Of a stretch of 64,000 nt of DNA, positions 23,986 to 34,900 are shown in pieces (the stretch's first letter is position 1; the number at the start of each line of letters is the position of its first letter). The DNA is taken from NCBI GenBank assembly GCA_028551475.1, contig CM052358.1, forward strand, positions 15,979,938 to 16,043,937. Direction: 5' to 3'. The translations under genes were made by a program, and so were the position numbers. This stretch comes from Casuarina equisetifolia (lineage: Eukaryota; Streptophyta; Magnoliopsida; Fagales; Casuarinaceae). The notes below the pieces were generated by a model. The model saw only the letters and a list, made by a program, of their open reading frames with translations, did not search any database and was not told the DNA's origin.

Positions 23986-24844
23986 ACTATAACTATTAAA
24001 GTATTTTATACTTAAGAGTCGTACACGTTCACATTGAAATCAAACATTGGAAGAGGAAATTTACAGACTTGTTAAGTTGTTTATGTGCTTTATTGTTTGC
24101 GTATAAATCAATGAAATCGAATTCTAGATCTTGTTCATGATGTTAATTTCATTTTCTTTGAGAAATATGATATTCTTACTCATTTTCCTAGTTATAGGAT
24201 GTTTATTTTTAATACACTTGTTTTTTATACATTTTCTTTCCGGCCAAATAAAGGAAAGAAAAAAGAATGGCTTATTCAGTTTTGTATCTAGGTAAAAGTT
24301 ATGGCTCTTTAGAAGATTCATAAAAAAATTATATTATGTCATTGATTCCTCCTCAAGTCTTTATAGAAGAAAATGAACTATATTAATATAATTGTCATAA
24401 AATAATTTAAAATGAATTTTGTATGAGTTAAGCAAGAATCTCGCTGTGATAAATCCTTTAGGCTTGGTTGGAGGACAAGGGTACAAGAATAAGTGTGTGA
24501 GTTATTAAAAAGAAAAAAAAAAGAAAGTTAGAGGGCAGCGTGTCCACTCATTTGTGTGAGTGCGAAGGTAAAGTAAGCTAGAATATATTGTTGATGTGGC
24601 AGTCTATACAATCAAAGCTGATGTGTCGCATGGTTCAATCAACATTTCCTTGCAAGTTGTATCTCCTTAGGTTTCGCTTATCCAATCTTCATATAGCTTT
24701 CTAGGACTTATGTTTAAACCTAAGATGCTCATTGCAATTTTTCTGTTGAAACTTGATAAAAGCTCCATCAAATAACAATACAAACAGTGATTAATGATCT
24801 TTATAGCTATTCTGACACCATTGTCACTTCAGATTTCTTCCTGA
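23986..24844. other. Intergenic, nothing recognised
   Basis: AT-rich, no convincing ORF. The right edge may contain the far end of the inverted copia LTR that continues at 25300-25543; a weak primer-site-like string, tggtgtcagaatagc, occurs on the minus strand near 24820. Confidence 0.3.
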
Positions 24845-25018
24845 TGGAGAATTAATGATAAAGAAAAGTGAGAAAGCAGCTCGGTGATCTGAGGTTAGGC
24901 TCTTCTTCTCTCAATCGCTTAAGAGAGTTTCTCTTAAGTGAAATGGCCATGTTTCACATATAAGTGAAACGATGTCACATGCTTCAAATTAAAACACTAG
25001 GCAAGCTAAGTCTTGCAA

Positions 25019-25083
25019 GCTGAGCTTGCGAGTTGAGCTTGTAGGCTTAGCTTGCGAGCTAAGCTTGTAGGCTAAGCTTGCGG
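25019..25083. repeat. 13-bp minisatellite, five units
   Basis: Five consecutive 13-mers: gctgagcttgcga, gttgagcttgtag, gcttagcttgcga, gctaagcttgtag and gctaagcttgcgg. Odd units end in gcga/gcgg and even ones in gtag, so the array looks like a 26-bp dimer repeated. A degenerate unit precedes it at 25005-25018. Probably inside an old copia LTR. Confidence 0.85.
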
Positions 25084-25189
25084 GCTTCTTCCCATGGACT
25101 TGATCAATTAATAAAGATCCTCACTAAAGCTTGAACCAATTAAGTAAATAGCCTTACTTGGGTCTACATCAAGCTAAGTAAAACCAAGT

Positions 25190-25220
25190 ATTTTGATTTT
25201 GATTTTGATTTTGATTTTGG
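25190..25220. repeat. (TTTTGA)n microsatellite
   Basis: About five 6-bp units of ttttga in a row. Confidence 0.8.
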
Positions 25221-25299
25221 CCTTTATAGTATGATTCTTCATTCACATGTACCTACAAATACATAAATCCAAGTATCATTTTTTTTTCAAATAATGAAA

Positions 25300-26030
25300 T
25301 ATTCCTTTAACTCATTTTCCATACAAAATATTTTTCAAGTCATTATATGAAGTTAATTTGTGAAGGAATATAAGAACCTAGCTACTTTATAATATCATTT
25401 ATTGATATTATAATTTGCACACCTTTTACTTCCTTAATATTCAATATTGCACATAATCATATGAAAAACATTTATACAAATATTATATGCAATCAACAAT
25501 TTGTCACGAAAAAATACACCTTTTCCAACAATCTCCCTCTTTTTCATGATGACAAAATTTACAAAATTTGAACGTATAATAGTACATGTCATCAATTGAA
25601 TAATCATGATTTGCATTTTGGATACAACATGTTCATGTTCAAGTATACAACCGATGCTTATGATAATTAATAATATGTTTTTTCATTCATCATGGCAATG
25701 TGTTTTTCATCATGGCAACCATTATGAAGAGATTTATATTTTTCCAAACTTTATACAAGAAACATGCATTAAGGGTGCTGGAGAACTATTCCACTTTCTG
25801 CACTATAAGTTAGAAATGGAACATTCATTCATATGTTAAATGCTCTCTCTCTCTCTCTCTTTTTTTGTCATAAGCAAAAAGAGCATATACGGCAGAAGTA
25901 AAGTGATAAAGCATAATAGTAAGAAGAAGAGCTAAGAAGGAGTGCAAATTGATGACCTGATGAGTAGATTTGGGTGCACATGTGCTCAAGCATAAAATAA
26001 AAGGATACAATAGAGTAGAGTAGAACATAA
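25300..26030 (-). mobile_element. Inverted copia 3' end (pol tail, polypurine tract, start of LTR)
   Basis: The reverse complement of this stretch matches 21350-22110 of the copia element: the agagagag/catatgaatgaatgttcc block, the block before the LTR, the LTR start TGTTGGAAAAGG (about 25530-25541 on the plus strand as rc), and the gtgcaaattataatatcaat block. It is a relative, not a copy, of the plus-strand element. It ends abruptly at 26030 against the duplicated promoter segment. The LTR may extend left to about 24.85 kb, which I cannot prove. Confidence 0.8.
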
Positions 26031-26665
26031 GCACGTAACAAAAAAAATTATATTTTTAAAGCATTTTTTAATTTTTTTAAGACAAAATAAATGCCCTCTT
26101 TTTTATTTTTTTTTTATTTATCTTTTTTATAAATAAAAAAATTGAATTTCTAAGAGCTTCATCTATAATTTTAAGATTATATCTTTTTATAATCTTTTGA
26201 ACATTTACTATTAAAAAAAATACATATCAAAAGTTAACATTTTCAGCAATCTAAATATGGTGATAAACTTTTTCAAAACTTAAAATATGAAAAAATACAA
26301 CCCCAAATATTGATGTCACCTTATATGTCATTGGACAATAATGACATCACCTTTTATGTTAGTGGACAGCAATGATGTCACTTTGTATGTCACTGGACAA
26401 AGATTCAAAGGGTGATGACGTCACCTTGTATGCCACTAGACCATGATTCGAAGAATGAAATTAATTAATTACATTTAGAGATTGCAAATGTTGTTACAAC
26501 ATATTTTGAGATTTTTTTATCAAATGATTTTTGCAGATTATCCTGCATATTTCCAACCGATTTTACATCATAGGTAAAATTTAACTGAAATCTAAGATTC
26601 AGAACACAACATGTCGGCAACAAGTTGCTTCTGAATTTGGAATAAATAGTAATAAAAAGTTCTAT
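26031..26665. repeat. Duplicate of the region upstream of CCR-like copy A
   Basis: Colinear with about 6791-7670 in the same orientation. Shared: gcacgtaaca at the junction, tctttttataatcttttgaac, tcagcaatctaa-atggtgat, the TGACGTCA-type array, gttgttacaacatattttgag, tcaaatgatttttgcagatt and tttggaataaatagtaat. The matching gene body is missing: at 26030 the sequence switches to inverted copia. It is a promoter remnant of a lost third reductase copy. Confidence 0.85.
26311..26423. promoter_or_regulatory. Second TGACGTCA-type motif array
   Basis: tgatgtca (26311), tgacatca (26342), tgatgtca (26373) and tgacgtca (26416), matching the array at 7319-7431. It has no gene next to it, so it is probably inert. 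Confidence 0.4.
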
Positions 26666-27183
26666 CCGACTTGATCACACCGTTGTCCGACCGTAGGGCA
26701 GACGAATGCAATCCTGAATGGCGAGAAAAATCAACGAAGAACCTCCAACTTAATGATCAATTGCCCCTATTATTTTACCACTAAATACTTGCGACAAAGA
26801 CCATGAAAGGCTACTAAGAGGTAATGTTTATATTTTACAATATAAGGGTATAGGTACCAGAATTTTGATTCTTCCAAAATCTTAAGAACTTTTGTGATTA
26901 GAGATGTAATAGATTCCCAGATGTCAGTATGTATCAATGTGAAAGGAGCAGTAGTGTGGTGGTGACTACTTGGGAGATTAACACAAGAATTTTTTGGTGA
27001 GTTGGTGAAGTAAACACTTATGTTGTTGAATCAAAAAGCTCTAATGGAAAACTATTGAATTTTTTTATCATTTTTTTTGTAATTACGAGCAATACTTTGT
27101 TGTAAGTAATATAAAAGGGGTAGTGAATAAAATTTTTAAAAAACCATTAAGAATAGGTGCCTAATAATATAAACTATGTGACT
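26666..27183. other. Intergenic, nothing recognised
   Basis: AT-rich; no ORF, element end or RNA gene supported. Confidence 0.35.
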
Positions 27184-27510
27184 TTACCCAATAATGACGC
27201 TCAATGAGGTAGGATTATTCTTTTTTAATATTTGATGCGTAGGTATTGTTGGGAGTTTGTTCAAGGCCTTCAGCGATTCTTCCACTACATAGAGTTTGTT
27301 CCAAATCACCAGTAGGTGTTTGAAATAAACGGTGATTACTAGGTTGCTTTGTTTTACCTTGGCAAGGGCTTGACATGGTGGCAAGGGCTTTATATACCTC
27401 TCCTTAATATTGGTCCACATCGCTTCTGCCACTTCAGTAGACGAAAGCCTGGCAGCTATCTCATTCGTCAAATTGTTGCTTATCTAAGAATGGACAAGCA
27501 TGTTGTATTT
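27184..27510 (-). pseudogene. Copia-type gag fragment
   Basis: A minus-strand frame reads MTNEIAARLSSTEVAEAMWT then NIKERYIKPLPPCQALAKVK, like the middle of copia Gag (UBN2/retrotran-gag type: an aliphatic helix followed by a W-x2-L/I-KERY motif). It then degenerates with a shortened HLLVIWNKLYVVEES segment. No flanking LTRs identified. Confidence 0.55.
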
Positions 27511-28312
27511 TTTCTACGGGTCAGTCGATTAAGGAAGTGTGTTGTGCTATATATCTAGGCCTAACTCGGTTTTGGGGTTTAGTCTGGGCTTGGCCCAATT
27601 GAGTGGGACCTTTTGGTTCAAGTTCAGATCGGGTGGGATTAGTCTATTCGGACCATCCGAAACATGAATGCACCTGATTCTTAACGAAATGGTATGTTGG
27701 GAAAAAGGTATCTTTCGCTTTCTTTTTAAGTTTCGGGGATTTCAAGGCATAGGAAAAGCAATTACCCGTACAAGAGAGGGTTGATTTTAAATAAGACCTT
27801 GCTCTAATACACCATAAACTAAGGTGAAGATTTTTTATGGAGGCCAATTTGAGAGAGAAGAGACTAGAGTTTCTTTTGCATTGCATTGACATTTACATGT
27901 ATAATGTATGTGTACATACAGAGAAATACAAAAAGAATTTGTATTCAAGATTAAAGACTTTCAAACATAATTTCTTTTTTTACCTTGTCCCGAAACAGCG
28001 GGAAATATCAACGGACTTTAAGTTATGATTTCCTTCGTCCTATCTGAAAATACTTGCTCATGCCAACAATTCTCAACATCGTATCTGAGTATGTCCAGCC
28101 AAATGCAATGAAAATCATCGGGAGTTGAAGAATAATTATCAAGAAAAAAAAAATCAAGTTCCAATCGCTTATTCCCAATTAAGTAGCTGGAATACTGAGA
28201 TTCTTGGATTGCCTGATAAATTTCTGCCTTTATGGAACCATCAATCAGAGCAGCCAACTTCCGCTAGAACACTACCAAGATACCATAACCTAGCTAGCAA
28301 GTGTTGGCAGTG
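27511..28312. other. Unassigned stretch with one unrecognised minus ORF
   Basis: Contains a minus-strand open frame (28257-28018) with DDFHCIWLDILRYDVENCWH. I do not recognise it and see no splice context or promoter. It may be a gene scrap or part of a retroelement. Confidence 0.3.
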
Positions 28313-28317
28313 TCATG

Positions 28318-28445
28318 TGTAGAAGTGCAGGGCCAGTTGAAAAACCGAGAACTCAGCAATCGTAAAGGAACACCAACACCTTTATAAGACGCAGAACTGG
28401 GTTCCCTCGCCCCGGTATGAGATTGCCTTTCGTGCAGTTTCAATA
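28318..28445 (-). repeat. TRIM LTR (left)
   Basis: On the plus strand it starts TGTAGAAGTGCAGGG and ends GTTTCAATA. About 15 differences from the other LTR by my reading. Confidence 0.88.
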
Positions 28446-28540
28446 CTCCCCCGCAAACGAACACCCGGTTAATTTTTGCCGGTGTGTGTCTGGTCCATTG
28501 TGGGGTCCATCTAGTTTATAGGGTCCTGGCTCCAATACCA

Positions 28541-28669
28541 TATAAAAGTGCAGGGCTCAGTTGAAAAACTGAGAACTCGGCAATTGTAAGGGGGCACCAA
28601 CACCTTTATAAGGCGCAGAATTGGGTTCCCTCGCCCCGGTATGAGACTGCCTTTCGTGCAGTTTCAATA
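28541..28669 (-). repeat. TRIM LTR (right)
   Basis: On the plus strand it starts TATAAAAGTGCAGGG and ends GTTTCAATA. It is adjacent to the primer site at 28528-28540. Confidence 0.88.
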
Positions 28670-28953
28670 TCATGAAATAGCAGTTGTGGCAGTGATAGAC
28701 AAAAACACGCAATCCACCATTAAAAAAGACTAAAGACAATAGCTGCTATGAGTTCTACAGCCAACCCATTATGATTTTCCAGCAGAAACCTTAAACCCAT
28801 AAGCATAGTGGTACTAGTAAATTATTCTCCTTTTCAACTTAGAACAAACATCAGCACACACTCATCACTAACTTGGGGACTTCCACGATGAAAACAACTA
28901 CAAACAAGTATAACCAATTCTTTTTTATTAAGAACCTCAGGCAGCTATCTGAC

Positions 28954-31900
28954 TTAAAAACTGACAAAGTTCTTTCCCTTCAAGCTTTCGATGGTGTCCT
29001 TGAGGCTCACCTCAAAAGGGGTGAATTCAATACCCAAGCTACTTGCTCTTTCTTTGGAGACCTGATATGTTGGCACAAACGGCTTATCATCTGCACACCT
29101 GTCAAGGTTATTTGAAAAGAAAGTCTTATGTCCAGAATCTATTACAAACGAGAGGGGAGGCGGAGGGGGATTGTTTGAACAAGTCACTTTGATTCCACAA
29201 ATACTCCTCAAAAGAGTTTTGACATGATGTCGGACGGCACATATTAAAGTTGTGATATTATGCAAAAAAACCCATCAACCTTTAGAAAGACAAAAGTAAT
29301 ACACACATAGGAGTAATAAGAATTAAAAATTACTTGTATGATTCTTCCAGAAAATTATAAAGAAGGGAAGAAAGAGTTCAACACGCTTCAAAACTAATAA
29401 AAGATGGACCAAATGGACATAGTAATTTTACCATTCTGAAAAAACTATCCCACAAGTCTATGATCCATCCAACCAAAAACAATGTATATTCAGCAAAGTC
29501 CTCTCAATCACTCCCTTATTTTACTAAGCAACAAAAATTTATTCATTGAAAAGAGTCTTTTTCCTTGTTAATTTATCTTCCTACCATCCATCAGCCATCA
29601 TTTTTTCTTCTTTTCGTTTTATTTTTATTTTTATTTTTATTAAAAAATTTTTTGGTAGATGAACTACCAACCAAAGGTCTTCCTTTCTAGTTGTGTGAGA
29701 GAGAATATTGTAAGTGATAAAAAACCAAACATAGTGCTCATTTGGACAACTGCTGCTTCTAATATAGTACTCATTTGGACCAAATTCAAAGAGCGCTACT
29801 TTTGTGCCAGATTAGGTTTGATTTTTTGTGATGGAATCCGAGTTTTGTTTCCAGCAAATAGAAATAATCAATAAAAGGGGAAGGATGTATCTCAAATCCA
29901 CTCAATAACGCAAGCACTTTTTCTAGGTGGAAAAAAATAGTATGAGACAACACAAGCGTTCTACAATACTATATTTATGGTTGGAGTAAATCCAGTTTCT
30001 CTTTAAAGTTTAGCTTCATCTACCACATCCTATATCTTATTACAAGATATAGTCAATGAATGAATTGGATAATGGTGATAGAGGTAGAAAAAATGAAAGA
30101 GCCAATTCAGATACTCTAACAGAAAGGAGAAAGAAAAGAAATAACTCACGGAAACAGTGTGTGTGAGACATTCCAAATTCAGGAATTAGCAAGGGAACAA
30201 CGGAACTAGTTACTATATGCAATCAATGACACAAAAAGCAATACAGCTATACCTAATGTGAAACCACCAAACCATGCCATACAAACAGGAATTAGCAATT
30301 GGAGCAACCACTGATGATGCAAAGTATTATTTAAATTTTATATATTGAAATTAAAGCCAAATAAACACTTACTTTTCTGGAAGTTTTAAAGAGGGATAAA
30401 GTTCACGTAAAGTCATCACAACTTCAGAATAGTGTGCAACTTTCCCCACCATACAATATCTTCCATTAGCAGAAGGGATTTCATATGCTTGGATATGCGC
30501 ATTGGCAACATCTCTGACATCAACCCATCCAAATGTTAGATTGGGAAACAGCTTTGCGCCTGCATCAGTAAAGAAGAAAAAGGATATGAAATAAAAAGGT
30601 AGAAGAGATACATAACTTCTGGAAATGAAAGTATTAAGTGCATCATATTACAGTAAACACTTTAAATAAGTAGGGATCACATCATTATTCCAAAATACAG
30701 TACCTAGGACAGGAGCATACAAATACACAACCACATACACTAATCTTTGTGAAGAGGCCCAAAGTGACATAAAAGGCTAGCATCAAGCTGCTCAGTTTAA
30801 ATCAGAATTCAGCAGAAAAAGAAACATAATCAGTTACTGGGTGAGTGAAGAACCGAGCCACATCATCACGGGTTATCATGTTGCACCTAGGTGTTTAACC
30901 CAAATGTCCCATTCTCTACTTTTTGTTGTCATTAACTAGCTGGTGTAAGTGACAGCATATGATAGAAGTACGGCAGTAGCTAGGACGTAATAGGTTGAAG
31001 GGCTAAAGGCTGGTGTATGCAGGTTAAGGGCTGACGTAAGGGTAACATGCGAGGAGGATATTAAACGCAGAGAGAACTTTTGTAAGGGACAACTTTGGTA
31101 ATCCTAATCTGTGTAATGCAGAAGGCCACAAGCTGTCCCTTGCAACTTGGCCATATCCTGATCAATGGTCTCTGATACCACTCTACTAGGTGCCTGAGTA
31201 AGTGGATCATGATAAAATCGAAAGTATGGTGGAGTAGCCAAAGCCCACAAGTGTAAAAAGCCTTATGAGAGTTCTTCAGGTTCGCAGGGTACTATGACCA
31301 ATTTTAGCAGATTATGGGCTATTAGCAGCCCCCTTGACTGAACTATTAAAGAAAGAAAATTTCCACAGGGGAGAAGCAGCAGAACAGGTTTTCAACAAGC
31401 TAAAGGACGCTATGCCAACAGCACCAATACTTGCCCTTCCGGACTTTGAGCAGGACTTTGTGATAGAATGCAATGCATCCAGCACAAGGGTGGGATGAAT
31501 CTTATCATAGGATGGCATCCCATTTTATAATTCAATCTTGCACTAAAAGGAAAAAACACACTTCTCTCCGTCTAATGTGAAATGATTTAACTAATTTACC
31601 TCTATAGACTCCACAGACAGAATTAGAAGAGAGGGACCACATGCTAAATGCATTTAGATAAAGGCTGTTAACTCAAGGCAAAATGGAGGTGGAATTCACA
31701 GTGGGAGAGTTTGTATATTTGAGTTTACTGCCCTATTGGCATTTGTTTGTAGTTCTCTGCCAAAACCAAGCTTTCCCCTCAAGTTTATGGTTCTTATGAG
31801 ATCATCAAGAGAATAGGCAAGGTAGCCTATCAACTCTTATGAGATCATCAAGAGAATAGACAAGGTAACCTATCAACTCCGGCCACTAAAGGGGTCAAGA

Positions 31901-34900
31901 CTGCACCACATGTTCCATATCTCGTTTTTGAAGAGGGTTGTCTGTGAATCAACAGAGTCTAGTCAGATTTTCCCAAGCTGATCAAAGAAGATGTGATCGT
32001 TGCTTAGCTGCAGGAAATTTTGGAACGAAGACCTAGGAAGAAAAAAGACTAGGTGTTGGTCCACTAAAAGGGACTGGCCACGTTAAATGCCAGTTGGGAG
32101 TCAGTCTCTCAAATGCAGAAACGCTACCCCAGATTCAACCTTGAAGCCAAGGTCTTTCAATAAATGAAGGGGAGCGTTATGGGGCAACTAAAGAACCAAG
32201 CCACGTGATCACAACTTGTCACAATGTAACTAGGTGTTTAACCCAAATGTCCCATTCTCTGCTTTTTCTTTTTCTCTATTTGTCTTATTAAGTAGCTGGT
32301 ATAAGTAACAGAATATGATGTAAACTGGCAGTATAGGATAGAGGGCTAAATGTCATGAGCCTGGATTCTATCTTAAAAGGTCAACCCAATGAGAGGAGTA
32401 GCCAAGCCTAGTTATATGACCAAGATCTCCCACTCCCCTTCCTGATGTGGGAGGAAGTCTTTTCCATGACATAAAGGTTGGTGTATGTAGGTTAAATGTT
32501 GATGGAAGGGTAACATGGGAGAAGGGTATTAGATGAAGAGAGAACTTCTATAAGGGACAACTTTTCTAATCCTAAGCTGTGTAATGCCGAGGTTCAGTTT
32601 TCCTTTTGAAACTGTTTATCCCATCTTCTTCCTATTAGTCGTGATAGGTAAGAAGAGTAAAAGACAAAATTTTTGGCTCAATATCAATCGGCCAGTTCAG
32701 CCTTTGAGACCCATCCTGCGCTTACTACTTACTCAGGCATGCGACAGAATCTATAGAGTTCAACCCTTCATAGGAATTACCTGATACACCTCTCATTAAC
32801 TCTTGACACTTTCTCTTGCTTAAGAAGTTGTTACTCAAATATCAAATTACTGAGATGAATCATGAATTAAGATTTCCAAACATTAAGCAAAGAGAGAAAA
32901 ATACCATTTATTATGTTCAAAATGGCAGCTGCACTTGTATTTAGCGTCGGCTGTAGGAGAGGACCAATCACCATTGATGGGTTAATCGCAACCATGTCAA
33001 TACCCTTTTCTTTTGTAAACTTCCAGGCAGTATCTTCAGCCAATGTCTTTGAAAGAATATACCATAACTGAAAAAACAATTCAAATTAACAGCTGCAAAC
33101 GTAAATAAACAACTAAATATTCAATCATTAGTAGCACCACTTCCTGTTTCACAAGTGACAATAGAAGGTTATTGAATTCAACAAAGCTTTGAGGGAAAGA
33201 GCATGACAAAGGACTGGTGGAGATGGCTACATCATTAAACAACCCGTTCTTTTGAGGAAGAGAAGAAACTATCTGCATATTTAAGCTAAATTTGATGCAA
33301 AGCTGCATCTTGACGACAGATGCAAAGCTGCATCTTGACGTATCTCCTAAATGACAACGCACTGATGATAGTACCTAGGAAGAACAAGTAAAGCTTGATT
33401 ATGATTTTGCTGTAAGCGATTGAGGTGGCCTAACTTTCCAACTACTGATGCATAGCACAAGCAAATGGAGTATCATAAGATATTAATTTCAGGGATTAAG
33501 CTCACGGGATTTGAAGAAATGAAATAATTTCATATTTGGTTAATATCTCTAGATTATTTCCTTCAAATCTGTGCTCCAAGCTTTCTTACTACTGTTCAAT
33601 AAAAGATCTGTTCTCAAAATGAATAAGGTCATAAGCAGGAAGGAGATCATGACAGATACAATCCCAAAGGAAAGCACTTCAAAGGAAACCCTTAAGCTTC
33701 AATCATAAACTTTCTTTTAACTTACTACGTATCCCTTCCTTAAGGTTGTTTTTGATGCCACTATCCCTTTGCAAACATTTCTACAATCATGAGTAAAAAA
33801 AAGTTGCTTATCTCATCCCCTTAAGAACAAATTCCCCTCAACCAAGATTGTATTCTTTACCCTTAACGTTCCCCTAAGTCCCCAAAGTAGGAACCTTACC
33901 AAACTCACTCATCGTGCTCAGCTATTACAAGTAAGAAATAGTTGCCCCTTCCCAAATTAGCTGGCCGTGTGTCTCAAGCCTTAGTTGGTTTCCAGCCATT
34001 TCAAAAGCTGAATTGCTAGGTTACTTTTCACCAGAAATTAAACCTTAATCAACTGGTAAACGCATGGCAGTTTATTGCATTGACACTTACCGCTGTTGAA
34101 TAGTTTTCAGTCGGCTAATTGTTCTGAGCTGGATCATGGTTTTGCAGTTGTATAAGCAGATCATAAACCAAAACGTTAGAATAGCAAACCCATAATTTCA
34201 TTTTTCTTTCCTCTGATCAATCCTGGCAGAAAGATGCAACTCTATGGCCAAAGAGTTCAAAACTACTTCACAGCTCATCTGGAACCACAGAATGATTGTG
34301 ACAAAGAGATGCCTAGCATGCGGTGAGATGAACTGGGAAGACCTAATAGAGTAAGATAGTAAATATATACCATCACTTGTTCAGTCAATGGATGTCAGAT
34401 AGCCAATACCCACGATTGGGCAACCACACTGACCCTTCCAATTTTTGAAATTCTTAACTGAGCCAAACCAATCATTATCAGTTTTACTCCAAGCCAAGTT
34501 GTTTGACCAAGGAAGCCATCATGTTATTTGTTGTCTTTGAGATAAAAGATTACTACTCTTAAAAAATTACCTTCCTCAAAACTAAATTATGTGTTTTATA
34601 AACAATAAATGGTAAGATAGAAAAAAAAAATTATCTAAAACGTGCCAATCAAACTTACCAAGCGAGACAATTTGGGGCATTCCAGAGGGATAAAGGAAAA
34701 AGGATACGAGACTGTGTCCAAAAATGAAAATTGTGACTAAAAGAAATTCATTTTGTCTTTGAACCACAAAAATATCAGGGGCTATGCCTTATATAATACA
34801 CCATCTTTATTTTCAAACAAGCATGAAGAGGAATAGCCCAACATACCTTGCTTTGCTCACAAAATTGTGGATCAGAAAACCAAGTCTCATCCACAACTAC

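Larger units (their letters stand above)
28318..28669 (-). mobile_element. Complete TRIM (terminal-repeat retrotransposon in miniature)
   Basis: A 352-bp element with two LTRs (28318-28445, 128 bp; 28541-28669, 129 bp) and a 95-bp centre. On the minus strand, the sequence next to the right LTR is a primer-binding site, TGGTATTGGAGCC (28540-28528), close to the initiator-Met tRNA complement. The sequence next to the left LTR is a polypurine tract, gtttgcgggggag (28458-28446). The 5-bp duplication TCATG flanks it at 28313-28317 and 28670-28674. There is no coding capacity, as expected for a TRIM mobilised in trans. It lies 285 bp beyond the stop codon of CCR-like copy B. Confidence 0.9.

Noticed and set aside
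31167-31180. Possible initiator-Met tRNA gene
   Set aside because: Only the 3' terminal complement (TGGTATCAGAG type) is present, which is a retrotransposon primer site. No cloverleaf can be drawn here or at 28528-28540 or 48255-48268.
33297-33342. Small tandem duplication (about 25 bp, gatgcaaagctgcatcttgacg) in copy B intron 3
   Set aside because: Real but minor; intronic, not near a splice site, and with no evident consequence.
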